A DNA stretch of 64,000 bases, taken from assembly GCA_011634665.1 (NCBI GenBank), contig WAEK01000003.1, positions 2,512,001 through 2,576,000 on the forward strand. Reading direction: 5' to 3'. The stretch's first letter is position 1, and every line of letters begins with the position of its first letter. The notes under the pieces were generated by a model that searched no databases, was not told the DNA's origin, and saw nothing but the letters and a program-made list of their open reading frames with translations. Origin of the DNA: Mortierella sp. BCC40632 (lineage: Eukaryota; Mortierellomycota; Mortierellomycetes; Mortierellales; Mortierellaceae). The position numbers were made by a program, and so were the translations under genes. Below are positions 45,262-58,081 of the stretch, piece after piece.

Positions 45262-45273
45262 CCTTTTTTTTCT

Positions 45274-46833
45274 CTACAGTTTCGTATCTGTCATATTCGC
45301 ATGATTAGTACTCATCATTAGACTACTCGACTCGGAAGGAACTTGACCAGCAGGCGATGTAGGCGATGGAGGTCTCAACAAGGTGGATCCCACTACAGGA
45401 TCCCTCTGTGGCATCATCGAATCAATCGATAACGAAGAAGAAGACAAGTTGGGTGGTTTCCCAAATTCATTCTTTTGTGGTCGATCCTGAATCGTCACTC
45501 GTCGTTGAACTCCTTGCTGAACATCCACTCCCTCTTCACTCAATTCTTTTTTCATCAACTCATCTGCTGCTTGACGTACCCGACGATCTTCCTCTCCTTC
45601 GTCATCCTCTTCTTCTATTCCCCGATCATCTTCATACCATCGGGGCTTCCGCATCGATTTACGGAACGTCTCTGCAATCAATTGCGCGTCATTAGCTGAT
45701 AGGACAGGCTCCAGTCTAGGATGTCGGTCTGTCTGTGGTGGACTCTGCGGAGTTGAGCCTTCCCGCTGTGGTGGAGGAGAGACAGCGACGATCGGGAGAG
45801 CGTCAATGCCTGGATGTGTCAAAGACTTGGCCACGGACGGTTTCCGCTCCAACAGGGGCATGGGGGCGGTGGGTGAAGGTGGTGAGGTTGATTGATAGGC
45901 GAGTAGACTAGAGGCGCCCTTGATCATCGGTTCTGCTGAACGTGTGGTCGTGATTGAACTCCGTCCTGCCATGGCACCAAAACTACTCGGTGCACTGAAC
46001 GAGTCGTCTCCTCTTACTCCTCCTCCAAGTTCGCTGTCGCTTCCAGTGATGGTTCCTGATCCACCAAGGCCAGCTTTTCCTCCTTCGTTCTTGAACATGG
46101 ATCCTTTACCCATGTCGTCTGTTGGAGAGTGTGCCTGATCATCCAGACTCCTAAAGTGGGCCGAGTTGCCCTTGTATCGCCTGCGAGTCCTCAGCAAGAG
46201 TCCGATCGCCACCAGGGCGATAAAGAGAGCTGCTGTTCCAGCAGAGATGAGGCCAATAACGAGTGGGGAAATGGCATTACCACTGCCATTGCTGCCAGCC
46301 TTGGAGCCGGCTCCAGGAAGCGAAGATGATCCAGCGGGTTGATTGCCTACGCCGGGGGAGCTGGTGTCGGATCCGGGGGAGATAGAGATGGAAGAAGTAG
46401 TGGTGGAGGGAGTGGCTTTGGCGCTTTCAGGACTTGGGAGGAGTGATGAGCTGAAGACGGGAGAGCCGGAGGTAGAGGAGGTAGGAGTGGTGGGAGCGAT
46501 CGGGATGGTGGTCCCGCTGACGACCTGGTTGGTGCCTGGAGAGCCCACATGGAACCGATAGTCATCCAAAAAGGAAAGAAGCCAAAGGAGGTCAAGATTC
46601 AGTCAAAGCGAACATGCGATGTGAGTAATTATTTTCAGGAGAAGGAGCGAAAGAGAGAGAGAGCAGCAAGTCATTACAAGCTTGCAACGACACGCTTTCT
46701 TTCTTTCTTTTTGAGAGTGAACCAAACTCCAGGAGTAGAGGAGAGTACAGGGGAGTATAGGAAGAAACAATAGGAGAGGCTGGGACGGGAAAAAAAGGAA
46801 ATCAGGGTCCTTTGTGTGTGTTTGGCCGGGTGT

Positions 46834-46870
<37 letters not shown>

Positions 46871-47978
46871 AAAGAAAAAAAAAAAAAAAAAGACTTACGG
46901 ATCAAAAAGAACGAACTCGAGTTGAGAGTGCTGTGCGTGCCATCCAACGAATCATATGTCTCCGTGATCACAATATGACACGACCGGTTCCAAGGCGCGT
47001 CCTCTGGGAAATACCTCTCATCCAACCGCATCGCCGCCACACCTGTATTCAACTCGACACCTCGTTGGAGCAGAAAGGCGCGCGTGCTGTTGTTGTCATC
47101 GACAATGTACAGATCCACGGAGTCTCCCTTGTCAAGGGGACTCGTCATGTCTGGATTCCATACGACCGTCGCGAGCGAATCCTGTGTCCATGTGTCTCCT
47201 GCTGCTGGTAGACAGACCTGAACCTTGGAGCACGCTGGGACGAATATTAGGTCAAGTCAAAAAAGAAAAAAGAACGTGAGGAGACGTTGCGCTGGTTAGC
47301 TCCTGTTCCTTTCTTCTTGGAGCCCACTGCCATATTTTCGGGCCCCTTGTCTGCCCAGCTTTTTTTTTTTTTTTTTTTGGATAAAACGAGGCCAGGGCAA
47401 TCAAGATCAAGAAACTGGGGCAGCATTCCAGCCCCAGAAAGTAGGAGCGGGTAATCTCTCTCTCTCTCTCCCTCTCTCTCTTTCTCTCCCCGGAGAAACA
47501 AATGGGTAAGAGAGAGAGTGAGAAAAGAAAAAAATGATAATAATAAAAGTAATAATAACAATAAAGGAGGCTGTGTAGTCCCTTCTAGAGAGAGAAAGAG
47601 AGAGAGAGAAAGAGAAAAAAGAGAGGTGGACGGTTGAACCAGGGGAGGTGGTATATTTGTCACGAATTGGACCACGCTGTCAGGGTCAGGGTCAGGGTGG
47701 TGGCCGAGGAGAGATGTAGGAGAAAGTGAAAGAGAGGTCGTCGTCATCGTGACAGGGGTAGATGGTACAAACATGGCCAAAAGAAAGAGAGAAAGGAAAA
47801 ACGAGAAAGGGAACAAACAATAACAACAATAACAACAACAACAACAACAAAAGGCGGCGTTTGGCTTACCTGGTGGAGGCGACTGAGCGAGCACGGGTTG
47901 TGAGAGAAGGAGGAAGAGTAGTAGCGACAGGGTGGCACTGCCGAGGAAGGTACGGACACAGCCGCACACAGAGGACAT
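45274..47978 (-). CDS. Single-pass surface protein with Kre9/Knh1-like extracellular domain
   Basis: Three exons: 47978-47870, 47234-46899 and 46535-45274, one frame, about 568 aa. From the Met at 47978 the protein has a signal peptide (MSSVCGCVRTFLGSATLSLL, cut near LAQS). A Kre9/Knh1-type Ig-like domain follows at about 37-150: CSKVQVCLPAAGDTWTQDS, TVVWNPD, DLYIVDD, CHIVITETYDS. Next come a Ser/Thr/Gly-rich stalk (about 155-235) and one membrane helix at 238-262 (AISPLVIGLISAGTAALFIA) stopped by RTRRR. A cytosolic tail of about 300 aa is Ser/Pro-rich with an acidic patch (GIEEEDDEGEEDRR). An upstream in-frame Met (48092) would add a Gln-rich extension ahead of the signal peptide, which seems unlikely. 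The layout suits a cell wall sensor or cell-surface adhesion protein, but no partner is known. The domain call rests on pattern. Confidence 0.8.
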
Positions 47979-47984
47979 TGGCTT

Positions 47985-48070
47985 TTGTTGTTGTAGTAGT
48001 TGTCGTTGTTGTTGTCGTTGTCGTAGTTGTAGTCGTTGTCGTTGTTGTTGTTGTTGTTGTTGTTGTTTTA
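47985..48070. repeat. (GTT)n trinucleotide tract
   Basis: GTT/GTC triplets on the plus strand, read on the minus strand as CAA/CAG/CGA just before the proposed signal-peptide Met of the Kre9-like gene. Confidence 0.85.
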
Positions 48071-48270
48071 GTCGTTGTGGGTCGTAGGTCATTTCAGTGT
48101 GGCTGTTTGTTCAGAGAACAGAACAAGAAGAAAGGTGGAGTGTGTTGCCCAGTCTGAGGGAATGAGGAGAGACGGGGCACAAACACACGCACACAAACAC
48201 ACGCACAGGCACACACACGGATGCACACAAGAAAGAGAGAAAGAGAGGAGAGAAGAAGAAGAAGAAGAAG

Positions 48271-48307
<37 letters not shown>

Positions 48308-49027
48308 AGAGATATAAATAACCCTGGCGGTTTTTTTTTTTTGGGTTGTTGGGCGAATGAATGAATGTATGACGACGAGGAAAAGGAAAAAAGGAAAGGA
48401 ATCCAGGACAACTACGAACTCTGTGTTCTGCTGCCCCTAGTTTTCCTCTACTTTGGTCGCTCTTTCGCTCTCTCTCTCACACACACTCTCTCTCACACAC
48501 TTTTTTTTCTCTCGACACTCCGTCCGACAGTCTCTTATTACGCCGGGTTGCAGCCAGGGACAAGGTCTTAGGAATCCTGACGGGGCTGAGTTTTTTTTTT
48601 TTTTTTAGGTCGGTTGTATGTTCGAGGAATAGGACTCGGCCGAGTGTTGGACTGAATGGATAGGAGTTGGGCTGTCTTTGAGTTGTTTCCCTTTTTTCGT
48701 TTCCTTTCTTTTTCTTTTTCTTTTTCTTCTAAAGACACCTAGGGCTTATACCATGCGTGGGAAGAGTCCTGATCTTGTTGACAAGTATCGCGCCAGGTTG
48801 AGACACGTTGGAATGGTCAGACTGAGGGGAGAGAGCAATGGGAAAATATAATAAAATAAAATAAAGAAAGGGCTGTAGCAGGGACTAGGGCTGTGGTGGG
48901 TTGGAGTAATGTCGAGTCAAATGGTGGTGCTGGCGAGGAGAAAAAAGCGAGTGAAATGCGACCTGGAGTTGAAAGGCGCGTGTGCGGGTGATGTACTGTT
49001 ACTGGTCGGGGCGGAATTCAAGGAGAA

Positions 49028-49059
<32 letters not shown>

Positions 49060-49800
49060 CCTTGAGTGTACAGTACAGGCGAGCAGTGGCGAGCAATGGC
49101 TATGCAGAGAGAGAGAGATCGGAGGCATCAACACTTGTTGGGGCCTTTTGTAAGAAAGAAGATATAAAAGAAGAGAAGAGAAAGAATAAGGAATTAACGA
49201 AAAAAGAGCGGGCGCAGGGAATGGGAGAGGCGGATCGAATGAACTGTTCGGGAGAAAGAGGAGAAAGAGCAGAGGCGGGGGGATAAAGAAATATGGAAGA
49301 GGAAAAGAGGTGGCCGCCGGGGGGGCGTGTGCGCGCGCGCGTGCGTGAGCGCGTGAGCGGAGCGCCGAGCGAGCAAAATCACGAGCGCGTGAGTGAAGGT
49401 GAGCGATGGGGGGGGCATCAGTCAAGGTGAGAGAGAGAGTGTGAGAGAGAGAGAGAGAGAGTGAGGATCCGGGCTCGCAGAGAATTTGGGGATGCGGTTG
49501 ATCGATGGGAGGAGTACGTGAGAGTAAGAGAAGAGGAGAAGAGGGGAAGAGGAGAAGAGGAGAAGACGAGAAGAGGAGAAGAGGAGAAGAGGAGAGAGAG
49601 AGAGAGAGAGAGAAAGACAATGAAGAAGAAGAGGAAGAAGAACTATGACTAATGACAAAAAGAAAGAGAGATCGTTGTGATGTGCCAATGATCTCCCAAA
49701 GGGTTTTTTTTTTTTGGTCAAGTAAAAATAGCCCTGGTTTGGGTTGGACCCAAAGGTGCGTGTGTGTGTGAGTATGTGTTTGTGTGTGTCTGCAAGTATA

Positions 49801-49844
<44 letters not shown>

Positions 49845-52510
49845 CAACAACAACAATAACATCAACAGCAACCATCTCTCTCTCTCTCTCTCTCTTTCTT
49901 TCAAGACGCGCCGTCAATTCCATGGTCTCTTTTATATATGAGAGATGATTATGCTATCCCCCTTCCCATTACCTCGTCTGCTTGGACGATACTCTCTCTC
50001 TACCTCTTCCTCTTCTTGTTTAAACCTCCTCTTCCTCCGCATCAATTCCCTTGGACCCACCTGGTTCTCAGGCCCCGTCGGACCAAGGCGATCGCATCTC
50101 TCTTTTTACTCTTTTATTCTTTATTTTTTTTCGCTCTCTTTCGCTCTCTGGACCGTGCTACTGCTCGCTCGCAGAATATCATTGGGTCTGCTGGGCCCGT
50201 GGTCTGCATTCGAATTCGCGTCTCTTTCTCCATCTCTCTCTCTCTCCAGGAAAGGTGGGATAGCAGGGATCAGAGAAAATGTCCATCTCTTCTGGACTTA
50301 CTGCTCTTCTCTTCCTTCTCGTCTTTTCACCTGCCAAACTCACTGACCAGCGATGGTGAAAATTACCAACAACAACAAAAAAAAAAAAAGGCCAACCATG
50401 GCTCATACATTTCGGGTTCAACAGTACGATAGTACGCGCATATACCCTTGTTTTCGTAGCGTTGGGAACCTGCACACACATCATTATTCCATGAACAAGG
50501 TGGACCCGGCTCTGAGTTTGACAGGCACACACAAAATAATAATAATAATTAAGCCTGGCGGGGCCTCTCCGACTCTCTAACACAATTTCTCTTTTGAGGG
50601 GAAAAGAGAGAGAGAGAGAGAGAAAGAGAGAGGGAAAAAAAAGGGAGGGGAAAGGAGATATAATGGACTGGGGCGAAGAATAGAGTGAAAGAATAACAAG
50701 AGAGCGAGAAAGTCAAGGAGAGAAGAGGAACAGGATGGGGACCAAGAGAGGACGAGAGAGGATACATTTGTGTCGCGTCCTCATTGTTCTTTGTGTTCCT
50801 CAAGTTAAGCAAGGTCTGTTCGCGCGGAGAGGACGACGACTTTTTTTTTTTTTTTCATACATGACATGACGATCAAGACAGATAGAGAGAGAGAGAAAAG
50901 ACCCCGGAAGAAAAAAGATGATGACTATCGCTTTGTTTCTGTTGTTGTGTTGTTGTTATTGTGGGGCTCTCTCTCTCTCTCTCCTCCTATTAACCTTAAC
51001 CCATTAGGACACCAAAAAAAAACGCTGGGTAATTGGACTGCAGCAAACCCTCTCTCGTGTTCATTCTCTTTCTTACCCTATGGACTCCATGCACTACTGC
51101 GGCCTGCTTAACATTACTCTGAAAAATTTAAAGCGCGTGCAATAAAGTGGGAGGATGATGCGGATTGCTGACATGATGCCACAGGAGGAGGTGTCGAGAG
51201 AGGATAACGATAGAAAATGGTATAAAGTCGCGCGGAGAACGGGTTCTCGAGATGAACTGCAAGGGGAAAGAGAGAGTGAGAGAGAGGAAAACAAAAGAAA
51301 AGACCCTGCTGTCCCGCCTTCTGTTTAACGGCACGGTGGAAGGAGGCAAGGGATGGGGCGAGGGGTGGGAGGAGAAAGAGTAAAGGGCCGTCGGGGCTCT
51401 CTCTCTTTGTCCCATAACATACATTGTCTTTGTTGCTTGACCATCGGCGCTCTCAAGATGAAGATGAGGAGCTGGACCTCTTTCTCTTTTATTTTTTTTG
51501 GCTCAGCTCTGGCTCTGGCTCTGGCTCTCGTCTTTGTAAGGTGTCCCTACAATCCTCCGCTGGAAGGTGATGCAATGGGCCATGGCTGAGAAAGAGAAAG
51601 AGAAAAAGAGAGCTGGAGACTCAGCACACCGAGGAGATGGCGCAGGAAAGGCGAGGCAGATCCGAGCATTCCTCAGCCCGTTCTCTCTCTCTCTCTCTCT
51701 CTCTCTTGGAAACAATGCAATAATGAAAACACGACAGGGTTGCCTGTTTCCCTTAATTTCCCCCCTGCCCTTCTCTTTCCCCCAACACTCAGGCACTCCC
51801 TGTCTTGTCCTTCTCTCTTTTTCTTTCTTTCTTCGGTGATGGAAGAGCCAGGGCCACATATCCTCAATGTCTGTCTGTCTGTCTGTCTCTCTTCCTCTGC
51901 GCCACCTGTATAGCAGGTCTCTTCACACGCATCACACATGGGCACCATACACAAAAAACACAAAGTCCAAAAAAAAAAACCACAAGTGGACAATAACAAA
52001 AACAACAAACGGCGGGCTACAATGGCCTGGGGTGGTGGAGCAGGGCTCCACTATCTTCCACGACTATCACGCCCTTTCCTTTTGGCCCATCATTGCCACG
52101 AGAGAACTGAGACATTGGAGATACTCTGTATGCAACAGAGACCTTACTCCTCTTCTTCCTCCTTTTGTGCTACTCTCTTCCTCCCCCACCATCTCCCCAT
52201 CGTTGGAAGGCAATTACATCTTCAAAGGTACTCTGTCCTTTTTTTGTCTGGGAAGGTTGATAGAAAAAAAAAAAAACCAATCGATCTTTTTTTTTTAATT
52301 CCCCTGTTTGGCAATACCTGCTGTTGGATATACCATGTCGGTATCACCGTCATAAGAAGAAGAAAGAAAGAAAGAAAAAAAGACATTGTTTTCCATTGAA
52401 ATGAGAAATGAGAATACTATGTTAGTCCCCGACAGGGTTGTCCCTGGAAAGATATAAAAAAAAAAAAGAGGCCCCCATCTCCCCCTGATTTTTTTTTTCG
52501 ATACCCGGTT
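48071..52510. other. Large gene-free region of simple repeats
   Basis: About 4.4 kb between the Kre9-like gene start and the 3' end of the receptor-like gene. GA/AAG blocks at 48225-48311 and 49530-49615, a GC-rich CpG-like stretch at 49310-49400, CT blocks at 49800-49832 and 51680-51706, and (TG)n near 49755-49790. Open frames here translate the repeats. A 125-aa plus frame at 48909-49286 has acidic and basic runs but no family features. No gene recognised. Confidence 0.5.
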
Positions 52511-55270
52511 TCAGTGTCTACGTCCTTTTTTAGCCTTATTCTTGGCTCCTTTCTTCTTGGGCTGACCCTGGGCCTGGGATACGTGCCTCAAGACATTGCC
52601 TTGGCTCCATTCGGGAGATGCTGATCCAAGCACGTGCGTTGCCTCAACGCCCGTCGTTGACTCTTCCACTTCCTCCTCCCCTTCCTCTTCCGCCGTCGCC
52701 GCCGTCGTCATCGCCACTTTCTCTTCATGCTCTCCAGCAATTGACTTTTCATTATACTCCACCTCAACTCCGTCCCGTTCCTGAGCCTGCAGATGCCCTC
52801 CCTCTTCTTTAGCCGTTGCCTCGGCCAAAAACGCCTTTTCGTCAAAGGCTTCTTGGTTATTCACCGACGCTGATTTTTGGATCGGACTTTCTTGCAACAC
52901 ATCTCGGTATTTGATCCTAGGCTCGTACGGCTGTGGTGGTGCTGTGCTGTAATCATTCTCAACAAACGGACTCTCTTCCTTCTCCATCTCCAGATACATC
53001 TCCAGGTCCTCGTCTCGCGTCTTTTCCTGGGTCATATCATAGTCAGGATCATGTTCATGTGCATCATACAACAAATCCGCTCCCGAATGTGCATCGTCAC
53101 TTGTAGAGTCTTCATATCCATACCCATATTCAACAGGATATAGAATCTGGCTCCGCATCATCTCCTCACGTGTCATCGAAGGGGATTCAGGTGCAAGACA
53201 GTCCCCAATGCTGTCCGTGGGCGTCACTGGTTCATGGCTGGAGGACTGTTGGAGATGATGGGTATACTTGCCACTACGGATCTTGGACAAGGAATTGGAT
53301 GAGGATGACTTTCTGTACAGATTGGACGCAACGGCTGCCGCAGCATCTTGGTAGACACTACCATCGCTTGCTGAATACTGACCCCAAACAATGGAGGGCT
53401 CTCGCACAGGGTGTGCACTAATGTCTGGGAAGCGCGACCCTGTGGAGCTCGAAGAGGATCCAAATTGTTGTTGCAATTGTTGACGTTCAAGTGCACTCAA
53501 TCCTGGATGACTACCAATCTTGGCAATCGAGTGACCACCGGATCCAAAGGGTTGATTGACATTTTTGCCCTGAAGAGAATGACCTGAATAGGATTCTGCT
53601 TGATCGAGTGCACCCTCTCGCGAGTTGTTATTGCTTCGAGTAAGTGCATTCTTGAGTGATCGGAGACTTGCTCCAAAGTCATAACTGCGACTCAATTCCT
53701 GGAACCGTGTCTTTCCATGTGACCCAGCAGAAGGTGGAGGCCTTCGCATATTGTGGGCAGAGATAACCGAACCAGGAGAATTCAATCGATTGGATCCCTC
53801 ATGGTCGCTTAGGAACGTTGCTGAAGGCGGTGGAGAATAACTTGTGTTGAGAAAAGTGCGGTCGAAATGGATTGGGGAACCCTTGCGAACCGGAACGTCT
53901 ATGCGCATGTTGGAGCAGAAAATAAAAATAAAAAAAAGTGAGTGTTTTGTTGTTTTTTTTGGTCAATGCTCAGTTGTCTTTGGTCCTCTCTTCCTCCCCT
54001 TTCCCCTCCTCCCTCCCTTTGCCTCCCCCCCCCCTCTTTCCTGTCCTTGTGGACAACAGTGGTGACGTAATACCTCGCCCAAAGTAAGTGTCGCCTGGGA
54101 GATAGTCTCGAGTATCGTTGCGACCTCCTTGGTTGAAGCTGTTTTCGTAGTATCGCCTGTAGGCCGTGAACCCTGCAACGGCCACCATGAGCAGCAGGAT
54201 AGGCACCGATGCCAAGAGGACTGTCTCTTTTCTCGGATGCCCCTTCTCGGCCTCTTCTTTCTCGGCCGCAGCAGAAGCCTCGCTTGTATCTTTGGGATGT
54301 CCCTCGCCTGCTTTCTCAATCACTTCAAAGGAAGCATCAGGGTCGGAAGGTCCAGCACCAGCTTGGACGAGTACCCTTTGGCCTTCGTCACTCTTCACCG
54401 TCTCTGAATGACCAAGGGTCTCGTGCAGGAGAACTGTTTCCTTTCCTTGTTCTTTGGCCTCAGCCACGCCCAAAGGGTTTGCATTTGATCCTGTTGCGCT
54501 GTTGTCAGAGACTGCATACACAGCCTGTCCTGATGGACTGTTGTCGGCCCTCGGCATCAGCAGAGTCTCGACCTCTGCCTGTAGAGGATCACTCTCCTGA
54601 GCGTCTACGTCATGGTCCCGCTTCTGTTTGTGATGATGGTGGTGATGTTGGTCCTTGGACTGTATCTTTTTCCCATGTTGCTTCTGGTGGTGGTGATGAT
54701 GATGGTGTTGGTGGCGACTGGTTCTTTCTCTCCTGCTCAGATATCTGGCCTCGAGTGACCTTAACACAATCTCATTTGTTTCCCCCTCCATCCACATATT
54801 TTCCTCCGATTCCAATTGATCCGACTCGACAGAGTTCTCTTCTAGATCGCTAGTTGGTTCCTGGGCTTCCACTATCTCCTCCTTTTCTTGGGCGATAAGA
54901 GTGTTGGTGCCATGGAAGGAAGGGTTGAGGAATGAGACACAATCGGGTTCCTGCATGGACTCTTGGGTAGCCCAGCGACGCTCTAAAGCAGCGCTAAAGA
55001 GTTTCTTTTGGATCACGGCAAGGGTGGTGTCTGGGATCAAATGCTCCTCTACCGCTGTGTTGGGCTCTACTACTTCTTTCAAGTCATGAGTGACTTCTCC
55101 TGGGCGACGCGAACACGCCCTGAGGACATAGTCTCTGTGACGTTCAAAGAGGGATAAAGTTTTTTTTTTTTTTTTTTTTTTTCATTCCGAGAAATTTGTT
55201 CGCGTCAGTTCCTTCGCACGGGTCAAGGAGAAATAAACTTTTAAAGTTTTCTGAAGAGAGTCGTAAGTGA

Positions 55271-55302
<32 letters not shown>

Positions 55303-55872
55303 TCATACCTTACAGAGAGACAGACAGGCAGTGAAGTCTCCATCCCATCCTTGCATTTCGGAAACTCGAGAAGACAGAAGGCATCCTGAATCGCTGCTAA
55401 GCAAGGTCCCTGCAGAGTATCAAGATCTAATGACAACTGTGCAAGGTGACCTATCATGGCGACAGATTGAAAATAGTCATTGTTCATAAAGAATCTCTTT
55501 TTTCAAATGAGATTTCATAAGAAAGAAAGAAAAAAAGACTTTTACCTTGGATACGCGCTTCTGCATGAGCAGTGTTGTTGGTATTTGTTCGGTATTGGAT
55601 CTGTGGGCAGATGGAAGGTGCTTGCTCCAGGATCTGACATAAATGAATGCCAATCTGTGCCAGTGCCTGTGTCCGTGCGGTGGCTGAGTAGGGTTACAGA
55701 GGAAGAGAGGAGAAGGACATTGTCAGCAAAGGACAGGGAGCAAGGTAGAGGCTGGGTTTGAGAAGTGGAACAGCAGTGGGAGCAGTGTTCGAGTCACTCT
55801 TCCTGTACCTGAAGCGATCGAGGCAAGGACAGCTAGAGCTGTAGTGATGGAAACCATGGTCCGGTGATGCAT
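52511..55872 (-). CDS. Receptor-like single-pass protein with Frizzled-like Cys pattern, His-rich stalk, disordered tail
   Basis: Five exons: 55872-55809, 55683-55546, 55450-55309, 55134-54074 and 53898-52511. Phases agree; about 930 aa. Exon 1 encodes a signal peptide (MVSITTALAVLASIAS from the second Met; first Met five codons earlier). The ectodomain begins with a Cys-rich module, residues about 35-125: HLCQILEQAPSIC, GPCLAAIQDAFCLLEFPKC, LPVCLSV and RACSRR. The Phe-Cys..Phe-Pro-x-Cys..Pro-Val-Cys order recalls Frizzled-type CRDs and the Cys-rich part of fungal Mid1. An acidic stretch and two His runs (about 256-283) follow. One membrane helix lies at 419-439 (LLASVPILLLMVAVAGF), followed by a basic stop and a cytosolic tail of about 490 aa rich in Ser, Gln and Glu that ends with Lys-rich KKKGAKNKAKKGRRH. 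The family is not recognised; a cell-surface sensor is inferred. Confidence 0.75.
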
Positions 55873-56459
55873 GACGATGGAGAGGAGGAGAGGTGTCCTT
55901 GACCACCTCGATGGGGCTTGCGGAGCAGTGGAAGGGAAGAGAAGCTGGATGCAGTTCTCGGGTGCACGTGTTACTCAGGAGATGGTGACGAGGAGGTGAA
56001 GTAGATGGAGAGGAAAGAAGGAAAGGACAGGGGTGAGTGGTGGCAAATAGGTGGGGCAGAGGCCGAGTGGAGCAACCGCGTCAGGAACAAAGAGAGAACG
56101 GGTAAATGGCGGCAGTGGGATGCAAGGCGAGATGAGGGTATCGATAATGCCGAGAAAAGTGGAGGAGTGGAAAGAAGAAGAAAAAAGAGAGAAAAGAGAA
56201 AAGAGGAAAGACAGGGCCGACCAAGGGATGAGGCTAAGATAGTGGGACTGGGTGAGAGTCTCTGTTCATCCTCTGGGCGGGGAGGATCAAAGAGTCGTCT
56301 TCTTCACCTGGTCATCACCCTAGCTCGCACTGGAATAGGACTTTTTTCTTTTCTTTTCTTTTCTCTCTCTCTCTCTCTCTCTTCCTCTTCTTCTTCTCTT
56401 CATCCCCCTTCCTCACCACTTACTCTACTCCACCTCATCATTAATGCAAAGAAAGAGAG

Positions 56460-56491
<32 letters not shown>

Positions 56492-58081
56492 AAGGAAAAA
56501 AACAAACACGTTCGCCACACGGCAACACAAGGAAAAGATAAAAGGCCAGGGTTGCGGGGACAATGACCCAGGAGAGGATCAAGGATGGATGAGAAGCTTG
56601 CTTTCCTGTGGTTTGAGCAAGTGTCGTTCTTCGTTCCTCGTTCCCCGATTCCTCTTTTCCGTGCCTCATCCTTTTCTTTCGTCGTCGGATGACTCCTTTT
56701 TCAAGGTCAAATTGAAATCTTTCTGCCCAAAAAAGGAGGACCAGAACGCAAAGGCCCACCTTTTGCCCAACCCCCGACACTTGCACGAAAGCTCCTCCCA
56801 TCCACTCAGAGAATGTCTGAGAACAACAGCCTTACCCAAAAAGAAAAGAAAGAAAGCAGAATGACACCGGTTGGTCATCCTTTGACCACCTTTGGTGCCA
56901 CTTTCTCTTTTCTCTCTTTTCTCTCTTGCTCTCTCCTCTTCTCTCTCCTTCTCTCTCTTTCTCTCTCTCTTTTCCTTCCTCCACATCGCACCCCTTCCTC
57001 TTCTGCCAATAACTCGGCCGAGGAAGCCCCCAAGGGTCACAGACGTTGGAACGCTCTGTGACCATGCAGATGCGCGCGCATGCAGTTCTAGAAATATATC
57101 CTTTCTTCATTGAACACAGGAGGCGCTCGTTGTAGTGGATGGGCATTTCGCGATCTGGGGTGAGAGAAACGGGTGGGACTGCGTTCGCGATCCACAATGA
57201 GCGAAAGCTCCCTTCGCGTGCAGGCAGAAACTCATGAGAAGGGTCTGAGAAATAGAAAAATGCAAAATATGGAAAGAAAGAAACAAAAAAAGACATTTTT
57301 CTCTTTTTTTTCCTCTTTCTCTCTCTCTTTTCTCTCTCTCTCTCTCTATCCCTCTCTCTCTCTCTTCTTTCTTTCTCTCTCTCTCTCCTCCCAGACAGAA
57401 AAAAGAAAAAAGAAAAACACTCTTGCTCGTGCGGATTCGACAGTCAAGAGACGCAGGAAAAAAAAAAAAAAGAGGCGGTGAAGTGACAAACCAGGATTAC
57501 AATCTGGCCGAGTCACACGGCGACATTCGAATCGTCTCTAGTGGTCTTGACCGTTACTCTGCTTCTCTCTCTCTCTCTCTTACGACCCGTTGGTTGCTCT
57601 CCCAGCTTTCCTTCTGGCCCATCCTCGAGTCCCCACTCGTCCACCCCACCCTCCCGTCCGCTTGGCCCGTTCATTGTTTGCTCTTGGCCTCTTCTCTGTC
57701 TACCATCCACACCCACCCCCCCCCCCAGAGCGTTTTCGTCGCCCCCGCCCCCCACTCACCTCGGCCGGCGCCCCTCCCGGTTCCCATCGATACCTCTCCT
57801 CCTCGACTCCGCCCCCGGCCCCCCACGCTCGTTCTCTCCACTCGCTACTACCCCTCTCCTTTCACCGCCCCCCCTCCATCCCTTCAACGCTGGCGCCCTT
57901 CACATCGCAGACACAGACATTGACACGCCCCCACCACCCTGACCTTGTCACCTCTTTGCCCCAGCCCCGCCTTGCGATCTTCCGCCAGGCAAGGACTAGG
58001 TCATCCCACCCCCGCCGCCGGCCCCCAGCCTCATCCGATATCCAACTGGCGCGCACGCCCTTGCACACTATACCGGCCGCC
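55873..58081. other. Divergent intergenic region and 5' leader of the RhoGAP-like gene
   Basis: About 2.2 kb between two divergently transcribed genes. Purine-rich near 55985-56240, a poly(A) run 56460-56489, CT-rich blocks at 56365-56395, 56905-56975 and 57305-57390. Then a C-rich stretch 57600-58080 that stays open in the RhoGAP frame but reads as low-complexity Pro/Arg/Ser, so it is probably 5' UTR. No extra gene. Confidence 0.5.

Larger units (their letters stand above)
43624..45273. other. Intergenic: aconitase promoter side and 3' flank of the Kre9-like gene
   Basis: GA tract 43659-43681 and (AAG)n 43766-43791 upstream of aconitase; a long TTTC/CT tract 44608-44720; A/T-rich to 45170; then a 47-nt T run at 45215-45261 just after the stop of the Kre9-like gene. 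No gene recognised. Confidence 0.55.

Noticed and set aside
48909..49286. 125-aa plus frame with acidic and basic runs
   Set aside because: Purine-rich strand gives Glu/Lys/Arg runs by composition; no supporting signals.
49018..49923. 301-aa minus frame with hydrophobic and Ser-rich parts
   Set aside because: Composed of GA/CT, GT and AAG microsatellites; no domain visible.
57590..58081. In-frame N-terminal extension of the RhoGAP-like protein
   Set aside because: Low-complexity Pro/Arg/Ser translation of a C-rich leader; the ATG at 58082 has a good context and begins the ordered part.
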